A stretch of 64,000 bases of DNA from JBDRRP01 sp964446485. GTDB lineage: Bacteria > Desulfobacterota > Desulfobacteria > Desulfobacterales > JBDRRP01. Both the position numbers and the translations under genes were made by a program. This document shows, piece by piece, positions 50,471 to 58,708 of this stretch. Position 1 is the stretch's first letter; each line of letters opens with the position of its first letter. The notes under the pieces are model-generated. The model worked only from the letters and a program-made list of their open reading frames with translations, was not told where the DNA came from and ran no database searches. The stretch spans positions 19,759 through 83,758 of the forward strand of contig CAYUOU010000004.1 in NCBI GenBank assembly GCA_964446485.1. The letters run 5' to 3'.

Positions 50471-51436
50471 TCAATCGCCGGAGCGGGTGAAAAGCCGGTG
50501 CAGATGGCTTGAGGATGCTTTGGCTGCCAAGGTGGTCAGGTGACGGTGCAGATCATCGATGGAGGAGAGGATGAGGGTCATCTGGTAGGCATTGCCTTCG
50601 AAAAACGGTGGCGGCACCAGTCGAATCCCCTGCCCCAGCGCCAGGGACTTGATGCAGCGCTGGAATTCCGCTTCGGCGGCGCTGAGATCCGGGTATCGCA
50701 TCTTCCTGAGCTGCTGTCTCAGGCGACGGGTTCTCTCGCCGATGTCGCCATCGGCTGCCTCTATGAGTGATCTCAGCGGGGGCCTATCCAGTATTTCCCG
50801 GATCGACATCTTGTCCCGCCGCGCGAGATCGCGACAGATGCCCATCACCTCTCTTTGCCGGTTCAGCCCCAATCTCAGGCGCTCAAACACACGACCCAGC
50901 GCGCCGGCGTCCGATATGTTCAGCTTTCCGAGTTCCAGCGCCATGGCGGTTCCGATGACGCCGGAATGGAGCATTTCGACAATATCGCCCGGCAGGGCGG
51001 ATAGGGCCAGCTGCTGGCGCAACCAGGCGGGGTTTTCCGGGAGCAGCAGGCGGTGGAGGCATTCCCGGACCGCATCGGCGTCAGGGAGCTGGTTGTGAAG
51101 GAGCGTGACCGCACGGGCCGTTTCAATGGCACCCAGCACCCGCTGGGCGCTGTTGTCGCCAATGGCCAGCAGACACCGGCGCCGCATTCCCAATCGGGCG
51201 TCCGGATAAACGCGGGCGGCAATGTCGGAATGGCCCAGTTCACGGCAGGCGGCCACCCGTCTAAAACCCGAGAGAATGATGTGTTTTCCACCGGTTTCGA
51301 TGAGGCGGATGGCCTGCAGTTGACCGATGCGGTGGATGCTCTCCGTCAGTCGGTCTTCCCGCCCGGTGGAGATCTGGTAGGTGATATCGCCCGGATCGAT
51401 GTGCTTCAGCGGTATCCGTCGAACATCAGGGGACAT
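50471..51436 (-). CDS. ParB/Srx-fold nuclease-like protein, orphan
   Basis: The 321-residue protein starts with a ParB N-terminal-like fold: RRIPLKHIDPGDITYQIS, DRLTESIHRIGQLQAIRL and LSGFRRVAACRELG. The last segment stands where chromosomal ParB has the CTP-binding GERRWRA box, and differs from it. The middle has a possible helix-turn-helix (ALSALPGDIVEMLHSG, IGTAMALELGKL) and the end is helical. No parA gene or parS sites are adjacent. The start at 51436 overlaps purC by 11 bases, so it is translated from the same message. Role unknown; it is more likely a regulator than a segregation protein. Confidence 0.75.
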   Translation of the reverse strand: MSPDVRRIPLKHIDPGDITYQISTGREDRLTESIHRIGQLQAIRLIETGGKHIILSGFRRVAACRELGHSDIAARVYPDARLGMRRRCLLAIGDNSAQRVLGAIETARAVTLLHNQLPDADAVRECLHRLLLPENPAWLRQQLALSALPGDIVEMLHSGVIGTAMALELGKLNISDAGALGRVFERLRLGLNRQREVMGICRDLARRDKMSIREILDRPPLRSLIEAADGDIGERTRRLRQQLRKMRYPDLSAAEAEFQRCIKSLALGQGIRLVPPPFFEGNAYQMTLILSSIDDLHRHLTTLAAKASSSHLHRLFTRSGD

Positions 51437-52322
51437 GGGATTGGCCGGTAAGCTGCCGGTAGGCCTCGAGGTATTTGGCACGCGTGTTCTCCACGACCTC
51501 CGGGGGCAGCGGCGGCCCGGGCGCCTTCTTGTCCCAGTCCAGAGTGAGCAGGTAATCGCGCAAGTACTGCTTGTCGTAGCTCTTCTGACTTCCGCCGGGC
51601 GAGTAGGTCTCCCGCGGCCAGAAGCGACTGGAATCCGGGGTGAGCACCTCGTCGATGAGAATCAATTTGTCGTCACAGATGCCGAATTCAAACTTCGTAT
51701 CGGCGATGATGATCCCTTTTTCCCGCGCCAGTTCCTCTCCCTTGCGGTAAATGGCCAAGCTCAAGTCCCGGACCTTTTCCGCCAGATCGCGCCCCACGCG
51801 ATTCACCGCACCTTCAAAATCGATGTTCTCGTCGTGCTGCCCGAGATCGGCTTTGGTGGACGGGGTGAAAATGGGTTCAGGGAGCTTCTCGGATTCCACC
51901 AGGCCTTTGGGGAGGCGGATGCCGCAAACGGCGCCGGTCTTCCGGTAGTCTTTCCATCCGGAGCCCGTGATGTATCCCCGGACGACGCACTCGATGGACA
52001 GGGGGGCGGCCTTGCGCACGAGCATGCTGCGGCCGTTGAGATCATCCACGTACGGCTGACAAGCCGCCGGATAGTCCGCCACATCGCTGGAGATGACGTG
52101 GTTGTCGATGAGCCCGCTCATGACGGTAAACCAGAAGAGCGAAATCTGGGTCAGGATCTTGCCTTTGTCGGGGACGGGATTGGGCATCACCACGTCGAAA
52201 GCCGATATGCGATCCGAGGCCACCATAAGCAGGGCGTCGCCCAGATCATAGATATCTCTCACCTTGCCTCTGGATTTCAACGATAGGTTTTCGAAGTCGG
52301 TGGTCATAACGGCATTATGCAT
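51426..52322 (-). CDS. purC: SAICAR synthetase (phosphoribosylaminoimidazole-succinocarboxamide synthase)
   Basis: The 298-residue enzyme couples CAIR and aspartate using ATP in purine synthesis. Family motifs include RGKVRDIYDLGDALLMVASD, SAFDVVMPNPVPDKG, VVRGYITGSGWKDY and the late LILIDEVLTPDSSRFWP. It is the long, bacterial-eukaryotic-like form. The start at 52322 has AAAGGA correctly spaced, whereas the ATG at 52328 would be too close to it. It overlaps the PilZ gene upstream by eight bases and the ParB-like gene downstream by 11, so it is embedded in a signalling operon rather than a purine one. Confidence 0.95.
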   Translation of the reverse strand: MHNAVMTTDFENLSLKSRGKVRDIYDLGDALLMVASDRISAFDVVMPNPVPDKGKILTQISLFWFTVMSGLIDNHVISSDVADYPAACQPYVDDLNGRSMLVRKAAPLSIECVVRGYITGSGWKDYRKTGAVCGIRLPKGLVESEKLPEPIFTPSTKADLGQHDENIDFEGAVNRVGRDLAEKVRDLSLAIYRKGEELAREKGIIIADTKFEFGICDDKLILIDEVLTPDSSRFWPRETYSPGGSQKSYDKQYLRDYLLTLDWDKKAPGPPLPPEVVENTRAKYLEAYRQLTGQSHVP

Positions 52323-52671
52323 CGGCATTTCCTTTGTTGCCCAGCACTAGAATGAACCACTTCAGTTTCGGGTGGGTGTCGGGGGTGACATTTTCGAACG
52401 CAATCCCGGTTTCGAATTTTCCTTCAACGCGGGTCTTGCAATACATGGCCCTGCCGGTCAGTTCGATGAGTTCGTCCTCCAGGCCCAGGGTGATGACGAG
52501 GCGGGGGCCCAGCGGAACCTCGAAGGTGGTTTCCAAAAGCACCCCCGATTCGGAGAGATTCCGAGTGCGCCCCATGCCCTGCAGTGCCGGTGAATACCCC
52601 TGCTCGGTGGCCAGGTGGGACAGGTTGAGGCTGTGGATTCGTGGATGTCTGCGTTTGTTTTCCTCGCTCAT
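52315..52671 (-). CDS. PilZ-domain protein
   Basis: This 118-residue protein is a PilZ domain with RRHPRIHSL near the start, the site where cyclic-di-GMP-binding arginines are found, and RTRNLSESGVLLET as the D/NxSxxG-type motif. It has no other domain, so it is likely a small effector or adaptor. The start at 52671 (MSEENKRRHPR) is preferred over the longer frame to 52746, whose first 25 residues are not PilZ-like. It follows the DUF4388 gene by 34 bases and overlaps purC. Confidence 0.82.
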   Translation of the reverse strand: MSEENKRRHPRIHSLNLSHLATEQGYSPALQGMGRTRNLSESGVLLETTFEVPLGPRLVITLGLEDELIELTGRAMYCKTRVEGKFETGIAFENVTPDTHPKLKWFILVLGNKGNADA

Positions 52672-52705
52672 GGTTGCGTCTCTTTCCGTCCCGTTGTTCG
52701 TCGGA

Positions 52706-53884
52706 TCAGCGATTGCCGAAGACGTTATGATGCAAACCGCAGGCAATCTGGGTCGTTGCCGAAATGCAAATGGACGTACTTTCGATGATGTTCTTCAGGG
52801 TCAGTGACTGGCGCAGATATTCCGCCTGCAGTGCGCCCGGGTCAAGGGTCGACACTTTGAGGTCTTCTGAACCGTAGACGGTTGCACTGTCCGGCTCGTG
52901 GCCCAGGTTGAGGAACTGAAAATTGCCGAATACATCTCCTTTGACCAACTTGGCCAGCGGCACATCGCCGATTTTGGTTCGGCGAACCAGACAGGCGTCC
53001 CCCTGGGTGATCATGAACAGCTTTTCCTCGGATTGGCCCTGTTGGAGTACGGGTTTGCGGCCGTTGAGGTATTCGCGGATGTTGTTCTTGGCAAGCCGGA
53101 GGTCAACGATATTGTCCGTTACCCGCCGCAGCCGCCGGTCCAGGCTGATGACGAGATCACGCATGGCTGCGGACAGCCGGGTAAACTCGATGGCCAGTCG
53201 CTGAGTATCCAGTACGCCCAGCTGAACGGTGCTGGCGGAGCGCACCGTGGCGCTGCGGACGGTGCCCTTCATGAGAAAGGACTCCACACTGCCGATGAAT
53301 GCGCCATCCCCCAATTGCAGCATTTTTATGGGCGCCTTTCCGTCAACATGCCGCAGCACCTCCACCGAGCCCTCGAGAACCACCCAGATCCAGTCGCCGT
53401 GCTTTCCCTCTTCCACCAGGTTTTCATTGGGGCCGAAGGTCTCTTCGTCCACCACGTACATATAGTCGACAAGGGGCCCCTTGATGATGTGCGAGGTGTC
53501 CCTCGACGGTGTCTCATCCCCGTCGGCGTCTGCCGCCGCTGCGCCGAGCAGGTTGATGATGCCGTCGTCCAGCATCCGCAGGCCCTCGAGGATGATTTCC
53601 ATTCGGCCTTGTTTGATGGCCTTCGGTCGGGAGAATTTTTCAAGACGAAACTCGAAATGACCGCTGGTCCAGCCGAACAGGGAATAGAGGGCGTCATTTG
53701 CCGCCTCCTCCCCCATGACGGCGTCAACGGGATTACCGTCGGTGAAGTAGATGACGCCGATTTCCGGTGTGTACTGGCTGTGAAGTCGAAGAATGCCCGT
53801 GCTGCCATTGCCGCCGAGCAATTGAATGAGGTCGGCAAGGCTCATGAATTCTAAGCGGCCTGTCAGTTCGGCGGTGGCGTTCAT
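52706..53884 (-). CDS. DUF4388 (PATAN) and cyclic-nucleotide-binding-domain protein
   Basis: The 392-residue protein begins with a DUF4388/PATAN domain (about 1-115; GRLEFMSLADLIQLLGGNGS, GVIYFTDGNPVDAVMGEEA), a domain common in polarity and signalling proteins. Two cyclic-nucleotide-binding-like domains follow, with EEGKHGDWIWVVLEGSVEVL and EEKLFMITQGDACLVRR. The arginine of the cAMP phosphate cassette is not clearly present in either, so ligand binding is doubtful. It lies nine bases after the MglA-like gene, which suggests the two proteins work together. Confidence 0.82.
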   Translation of the reverse strand: MNATAELTGRLEFMSLADLIQLLGGNGSTGILRLHSQYTPEIGVIYFTDGNPVDAVMGEEAANDALYSLFGWTSGHFEFRLEKFSRPKAIKQGRMEIILEGLRMLDDGIINLLGAAAADADGDETPSRDTSHIIKGPLVDYMYVVDEETFGPNENLVEEGKHGDWIWVVLEGSVEVLRHVDGKAPIKMLQLGDGAFIGSVESFLMKGTVRSATVRSASTVQLGVLDTQRLAIEFTRLSAAMRDLVISLDRRLRRVTDNIVDLRLAKNNIREYLNGRKPVLQQGQSEEKLFMITQGDACLVRRTKIGDVPLAKLVKGDVFGNFQFLNLGHEPDSATVYGSEDLKVSTLDPGALQAEYLRQSLTLKNIIESTSICISATTQIACGLHHNVFGNR

Positions 53885-53893
53885 GAGTCGCGT

Positions 53894-54508
53894 TTACCCG
53901 GCCCAGTTCATTTCTTTTTGCAGATACCTCAGCGTCGACTGAAGCGCCGCCTTGAGGGTCTCCCCGACACCGCTGCCCTTGAAAGCACTGGCCGGGTAGG
54001 TAGGCACCTTCAACTGGCGATTGAGATCCCGCTCCATCATTTCAACAGGCATGATGGGTATGCCGTCATCCGCCAAATCCCGCTTGTTGAACTGGATGAT
54101 CAGAGGGACTTTAAAAATGCTCAATCCATAGTCTTTGAGGTTTTGTTGGAGGTCTTTCAGTGACTGCATGTTCTTTTCGCGACGCACATTCATGGAATCG
54201 GCCACAAAAACCAGCCCGTCCACGCCCTTGAGCACCAGTTTGCGCGTTGATGCATATTTGACCTGCCCCGGCACGGTGTAAAGCTGTACGCGCACGTCGC
54301 AACCTTTGATTTTGCCCAGGCCGATGGGCAAAAAGTCGAAAAACAGGGTGCGATCACCTTCGGTGTTGATGGACACCATCTCAGCCTCGGCGTGCTTCTG
54401 AAACATCTTGTGAATCATCTCGAGGTTGGTCGTCTTTCCGCAGCGTCCTGGACCATAGTAGACCAGCTTGCATTCGATTTCGCGTTTTCGTGCGTTGAAT
54501 ACCGCCAT
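53894..54508 (-). CDS. MglA-family small GTPase
   Basis: The 204-residue Ras-like GTPase belongs to the MglA group, which sets the leading pole and controls motility machines in several phyla. The P loop reads YYGPGRCGKTTN, the switch II segment YTVPGQVKYASTRKL, and the base-recognition motif is QFNKRDL. The PGQ segment and the TEGDRTLFFDF insert are typical of MglA. No MglB (roadblock) gene, the usual GTPase activator, is seen in this operon. The DUF4388 gene nine bases downstream may encode an effector. GTP activity is inferred from intact motifs. Confidence 0.92.
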   Translation of the reverse strand: MAVFNARKREIECKLVYYGPGRCGKTTNLEMIHKMFQKHAEAEMVSINTEGDRTLFFDFLPIGLGKIKGCDVRVQLYTVPGQVKYASTRKLVLKGVDGLVFVADSMNVRREKNMQSLKDLQQNLKDYGLSIFKVPLIIQFNKRDLADDGIPIMPVEMMERDLNRQLKVPTYPASAFKGSGVGETLKAALQSTLRYLQKEMNWAG

Positions 54509-54633
54509 AAGCCGTTTCGTCCTATCTCGCCCGATCGTCGGGTTGCTGGAGGTGACCGGTCGTCAATGCCGGACCCGCGGCGCTGCGGGTGCCGGCCCGA
54601 TGGCAGCGGCGCCCATGTCGGGCGACGTGTGGA

Positions 54634-55557
54634 TCAGGTACTGCTGACTTTGATGTCCACGCTGAAATCCCCCTTGCGCGGCCCCACTCGGATTTCCGTT
54701 TTGGCAGAGATGACGCCGGTCCCCTGAAAGATGGCAATGGGAGAATAAAACTGAACATGGTTGAGCGTGTCACCCACGTGGAGGTTCTCTATCAGGTCTT
54801 TGTCACGCGCGGTGATCAGCACACTGATGACATTTCCACTCTGGAAACTGACATCCAACTCCACCATATCCCCCTTTTTGGGTCCCGAATCGAACGTGAG
54901 GCCGATGGAGTTGATGTCAAGAATTTCTTCCTCTTTTTCTTCGATCTCGATATTCGGCTCCTCCACCACTTCCGGGGCCGTCTCCGGATCGGGGAGCGAT
55001 TTGTCGATGCCTTTTTTATCGAGGATTTCCTGAAAAAAGGCCCGCAGTTTGACCAGTTGGTCCTTGCTGAACGCGTCTCCGCCGATCCACCCGGTGAAGG
55101 TGTCGATGCCGGCGTCGATGGCATTGGTGGCAATGTGGCACCGGATGATATTCTTTGCCGCGGCCAATCGCACGCTGTCCTTTTCGAGCAGCGCGGTGAA
55201 TTCCTCAATGGCTTTGTCGTACTGCCCAAAGCGGGTCAAGGTGATGGCCCCGTCGAGATCCTGGGCGTCTTTGTCCTCTTTTTGGGAAAAAGAAAAAAGC
55301 CGTTTGATGAGTTCCTGGGTCTCCGCCTTCACCGTGGGTGAACTGTCCGCGCTTTCCACTCGGGCGATATCCATGTCAACGGCCTTGATTTTCGCGCTGA
55401 TGCCGCCCAGCAGGCTGTCCTTGTTTTTCAGATTGGCGATGGACCGGATGATCTCGGCGGCCTGGGTGAGTTTCCCCTTGGCTTCGCTGAGCAGTCCCTG
55501 ACCGCGATAGAGTTCCGCTTCCTTTAACAGCCCCTTGATTTTAGTGCCGACATCCAT
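54634..55557 (-). CDS. TPR-like protein with C-terminal PilZ-type domain
   Basis: A 307-residue protein. The first 190 residues are helical and look like tetratricopeptide-type repeats (ELYRGQGLLSEAKGKLTQAA and TLTRFGQYDKAIEEFTALLE are the clearest). An acidic linker (EVVEEPNIEIEEKEEEI) leads to a C-terminal beta domain resembling PilZ/YcgR-N folds (GDMVELDVSFQSGNVISVLI, GDTLNHVQFYSPIAIFQGTG). The cyclic-di-GMP RxxxR motif is not evident. The start at 55557 (MDVGTKIKGLLK) is one of two plausible ATGs, the other at 55575. It heads the MglA/PilZ operon. Confidence 0.72.
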   Translation of the reverse strand: MDVGTKIKGLLKEAELYRGQGLLSEAKGKLTQAAEIIRSIANLKNKDSLLGGISAKIKAVDMDIARVESADSSPTVKAETQELIKRLFSFSQKEDKDAQDLDGAITLTRFGQYDKAIEEFTALLEKDSVRLAAAKNIIRCHIATNAIDAGIDTFTGWIGGDAFSKDQLVKLRAFFQEILDKKGIDKSLPDPETAPEVVEEPNIEIEEKEEEILDINSIGLTFDSGPKKGDMVELDVSFQSGNVISVLITARDKDLIENLHVGDTLNHVQFYSPIAIFQGTGVISAKTEIRVGPRKGDFSVDIKVSST

Positions 55558-55790
55558 ATGCCCACCCCATTTCATCGCCCTTCTCAATCGATACCCGATG
55601 CCTTTCGGGTGTCGATCAGTCGCCACTGATAAGGTCGTTTACAAATTCGCAGCCTACTCTCTTTCTTCTTAAATTGTCAATAATTCAACGACGTTTTTAT
55701 GGTTGACATCACCCTCTGCTGTGCTATCCCCTTAGTTCGGTGTGATGTGACCCGAACAGATTAACCGTTGATACAGGAAAAGGAGTCAGC

Positions 55791-56726
55791 ATGGACAAGA
55801 AAGTGACAGTCATTGGCGCGGGCAACGTCGGGGCGACCGCGGCACAGCGCCTGGCGGAGAAGGCGCTGTGCGACGTGGTGCTGGTGGACATCGTGGAAGG
55901 TGTCCCCCAGGGCAAAGCGCTGGATCTCATGGAAGCGGCACCGGTGGAAAAGCACGACGCCACCGTCATCGGCACCAACAGCTACGATGCCACCGCCGGC
56001 AGCGATGTGGTCATCATCACCGCGGGGATTCCCAGAAAACCGGGCATGAGCCGTGACGATCTGATCAGCACCAATGCGGGCATCGTGAAAGCGGTGACCC
56101 AGGAAGTGGCCAAGCGATCCCCGGAGGCGGTGCTCATCATCGTGAGCAACCCGCTGGATGCCATGTGCCACGTGGCCTATCAGGCCAGCGGCTTTCCCAA
56201 GGAGCGGGTGATCGGCATGGCCGGGGTGCTGGATTCCGCCCGGTTTCGCACCTTCATCGCCATGGAGCTTGATGTGAGTGTGGAGAGCACCCACGCCTTC
56301 GTTCTGGGCGGCCACGGCGACACCATGGTGCCGCTGCCGCGCTACTCCACGGTGGCCGGCATCCCCATCACGGAGCTGATGAGCGAGGACCGGATTCAGG
56401 CGTTGTGCACGCGCACGGCCAACGGCGGCGCCGAGATCGTGAGTCTCTTGAAGACCGGCAGCGCCTACTATGCACCGGCCTCCTCGGCGGTGGAGATGGC
56501 CGAGTCCATCATGTACGACCGCAAGAAGGTGCTCCCGTGCGCGGCCTACCTTCAGGGGGAATACGGTTACAACGATCTTTTCATCGGGGTACCGGTGAAG
56601 CTGGGCAAGGGCGGCGTGGAACAGATCATCGAGATCGGCCTCACCGACGCGGAGAAAACCGCACTGGACAAATCCGCCGCCGCCGTGGAGGAGCTCAAGG
56701 CGACGCTGAAAAACCTCGGATACTAG
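55791..56726 (+). CDS. mdh: Malate dehydrogenase, NAD-dependent
   Basis: The 311-residue enzyme interconverts malate and oxaloacetate in the citric acid cycle. The Rossmann loop is VIGAGNVGATAAQRL, the substrate arginines lie in AGIPRKPGMSRDDL, and the catalytic His is in VLGGHGDTMVPL. These are the MDH rather than LDH form, of the lactate-like type-2 family found in many anaerobes. The Asp at the end of the second strand (VLVDIVEG) favours NAD. The gene stands alone and ends at a strong terminator shared in position with uvrC. AAAGGAG precedes the start. Confidence 0.95.
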   Translation: MDKKVTVIGAGNVGATAAQRLAEKALCDVVLVDIVEGVPQGKALDLMEAAPVEKHDATVIGTNSYDATAGSDVVIITAGIPRKPGMSRDDLISTNAGIVKAVTQEVAKRSPEAVLIIVSNPLDAMCHVAYQASGFPKERVIGMAGVLDSARFRTFIAMELDVSVESTHAFVLGGHGDTMVPLPRYSTVAGIPITELMSEDRIQALCTRTANGGAEIVSLLKTGSAYYAPASSAVEMAESIMYDRKKVLPCAAYLQGEYGYNDLFIGVPVKLGKGGVEQIIEIGLTDAEKTALDKSAAAVEELKATLKNLGY

Positions 56727-56755
56727 GGGGTCTCACTCCCCGACCCGCCATACGA

Positions 56756-56786
56756 GGGCGCCTGCAACACTGCAGGCGCCCTTTTT
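56756..56786 (+). terminator. Strong intrinsic terminator of mdh
   Basis: GGGCGCCTGCA and TGCAGGCGCCC form a perfect 11-base stem with an ACAC loop, followed by TTTTTATT. This is a classic Rho-independent terminator, about 30 bases after the mdh stop and before the convergent uvrC gene. Confidence 0.92.
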
Positions 56787-56830
56787 ATTCATGACAGCGG
56801 CAACGCTGAAACGATGGGGTGAGCCCATCG

Positions 56831-58708
56831 TCATGCCGCAGGCGATGGGTCGTCTACCCGGGATTGGGCGTCGAAATACGCCCGCACCGATTCGGCGGCC
56901 TTTTGGCTCATGCCCGGAAGAACGGCCATCTCCGCCACCGTGGCCTTCCGTATGGCGGTGATCTCCTTGAAGTGGGTGAGCAGGATACGGCGACGGGCGG
57001 CGCCGATGCCGGGAATGGGATCCAACACGGAACGCAGGGTGTCGGTCTTTCGAACCTTTCGGTGGTAGCCCACGGCATAGCGATGGGTTTCGTCCCGCAC
57101 CCGTTGAAGAAACAGCAACACGTCGGCGTCTTTTCCGAAGATGACGGGATTGGCCCGACCGGGCAGATAGATCTTATCCTGGGCCTCTCCCCGGCGCACC
57201 TCTTTTTTGGCGATTCCCGCCACGCCGAATCGCCCCCCCAACTGTAACTCGTCGAGAACCGCCACCGCCACATTCAACTGCCCTTTGCCCCCGTCCAGAA
57301 GCAGCAGATCGGGAAACGGGGTGTCGTCCCCCTTCCCGGTGCCGGAAAAGCGCCGTTTCAGCACTTCCGCCATGGTGGCGTAATCGTCTGCGCCGGTCAC
57401 CGTCTTGATGCGATACCGGCGGTACAGGTGCTTCGCCGGGAGCCCGTCTTCAAAGACCACCAAGCCGGCCACCGGCGAAGTCCCCATGAGATTGGAATTG
57501 TCGATGCACTCGAGGCGGTGTGGAAAGTGCGGCAACCGCAATCGTTGTTGCAGGCGGGTGAGCAAGTCGGCATCCGAATCCAGGGTTGACTGGATTTCGT
57601 TGAGTCGGTCGGCTGCATTTTGGGCGGCCAGTTCGATCAATCTCACCTTGCGCCCCCGCCGGGGATGGTGGATCCGCACCGCATGCCCGGCGGTCCGCCG
57701 CAACTCCGTTTCCAGCAGAGAAGCTCCCGTCGGGATCACCGGCACAAGAATTTCTGTGGGCACCGCATCGGGGTTGGCATAATGCTCACGGATGAAGGCG
57801 GCCAAAATCTCAGGGTCGGTGGCCAGGGTCTCCGTGACCGCTGCGTGACGGGAGCCGATGAGATAGCCATTTCTCACCCGAAGCAGTGTCACCACGGTGG
57901 CCTCGCCGTTCTCCGCCAGGCCGAGCACATCGCGATCCGTGCGATCCTGGGTCACCACCGTCTGGCGCTCCAGTGTTTTTTCGATGGCCGCCATCCGGTC
58001 GCGAAGCACCGCCGCCGCCTCATAGCGCTGTTGCGCCGCGGCCGCGCGCATCCGAGCACCCATTTTTTTGAGGAGGATCGGCGTGCGGCCGCTTAAAAAA
58101 AGCACCACCTGGTTCACCATGTCGGCGTACGCATCGGGCGCCACCGTCAGGCAGCAGGGCCCCATGCAAGTGTCCATCTGGTGGTGAAGGCATGGGCGGG
58201 TGCGGCGGTCGAACTCGGCATCCCGGCATTTTCGCAATTTGAATGTACGGTCGATGAATTTGAGGGTTTGCCGCACCGCGTGGGCCGATGAAAACGGGCC
58301 GAAGTGGCGGCAGCCGTCCCTTCGGGCCTTCCGGACGATATCCAGCCGCGGATAGGCGTGTGTCATCTCGAGTCGGAGAAAGGGGTAGCGCTTGTCGTCT
58401 TTGAGGATGACGTTGTAACGCGGGCGGTGACGCTTGATGAGGGTCTGTTCGAGAATGAGGGCCTCATTCTCCGATCCGGTGACGATGGTCTCCACCGTCG
58501 TGATCCGCCGAACGAGGACCCGGGTCTTGGGGTCCAGCTGCTCCAGCGGTTTGGCGTAGCTGGCCAGCCGTTTTTTGAGATTGCCGGCCTTTCCCACATA
58601 GATGACCTGGCCGCGGCGATCCATCATGAGATAGACGCCCGGTGATGACCCCACGCGGTCGATTTTTCCCACCAGGGAGGTGGCGGTGGCGTCTGCGGGT
58701 TCAGGCAT
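56831..58708 (-). CDS. uvrC: Excinuclease ABC subunit C
   Basis: The 625-residue nuclease makes both incisions in nucleotide excision repair. The GIY-YIG domain shows GVYLMMDRRGQVIYVGKAGN at the start. The UVR helix pair (about 205-240), the RNase-H-like endonuclease domain with ECIDNSNLMGTSPVAG and LLLDGGKGQLN, and a terminal helix-hairpin-helix (PGIGAARRRILL) follow. The start at 58708 overlaps the uvrB stop by eight bases; the longer frame reuses the end of uvrB. UvrA is not in the window. Confidence 0.95.
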   Translation of the reverse strand: MPEPADATATSLVGKIDRVGSSPGVYLMMDRRGQVIYVGKAGNLKKRLASYAKPLEQLDPKTRVLVRRITTVETIVTGSENEALILEQTLIKRHRPRYNVILKDDKRYPFLRLEMTHAYPRLDIVRKARRDGCRHFGPFSSAHAVRQTLKFIDRTFKLRKCRDAEFDRRTRPCLHHQMDTCMGPCCLTVAPDAYADMVNQVVLFLSGRTPILLKKMGARMRAAAAQQRYEAAAVLRDRMAAIEKTLERQTVVTQDRTDRDVLGLAENGEATVVTLLRVRNGYLIGSRHAAVTETLATDPEILAAFIREHYANPDAVPTEILVPVIPTGASLLETELRRTAGHAVRIHHPRRGRKVRLIELAAQNAADRLNEIQSTLDSDADLLTRLQQRLRLPHFPHRLECIDNSNLMGTSPVAGLVVFEDGLPAKHLYRRYRIKTVTGADDYATMAEVLKRRFSGTGKGDDTPFPDLLLLDGGKGQLNVAVAVLDELQLGGRFGVAGIAKKEVRRGEAQDKIYLPGRANPVIFGKDADVLLFLQRVRDETHRYAVGYHRKVRKTDTLRSVLDPIPGIGAARRRILLTHFKEITAIRKATVAEMAVLPGMSQKAAESVRAYFDAQSRVDDPSPAA

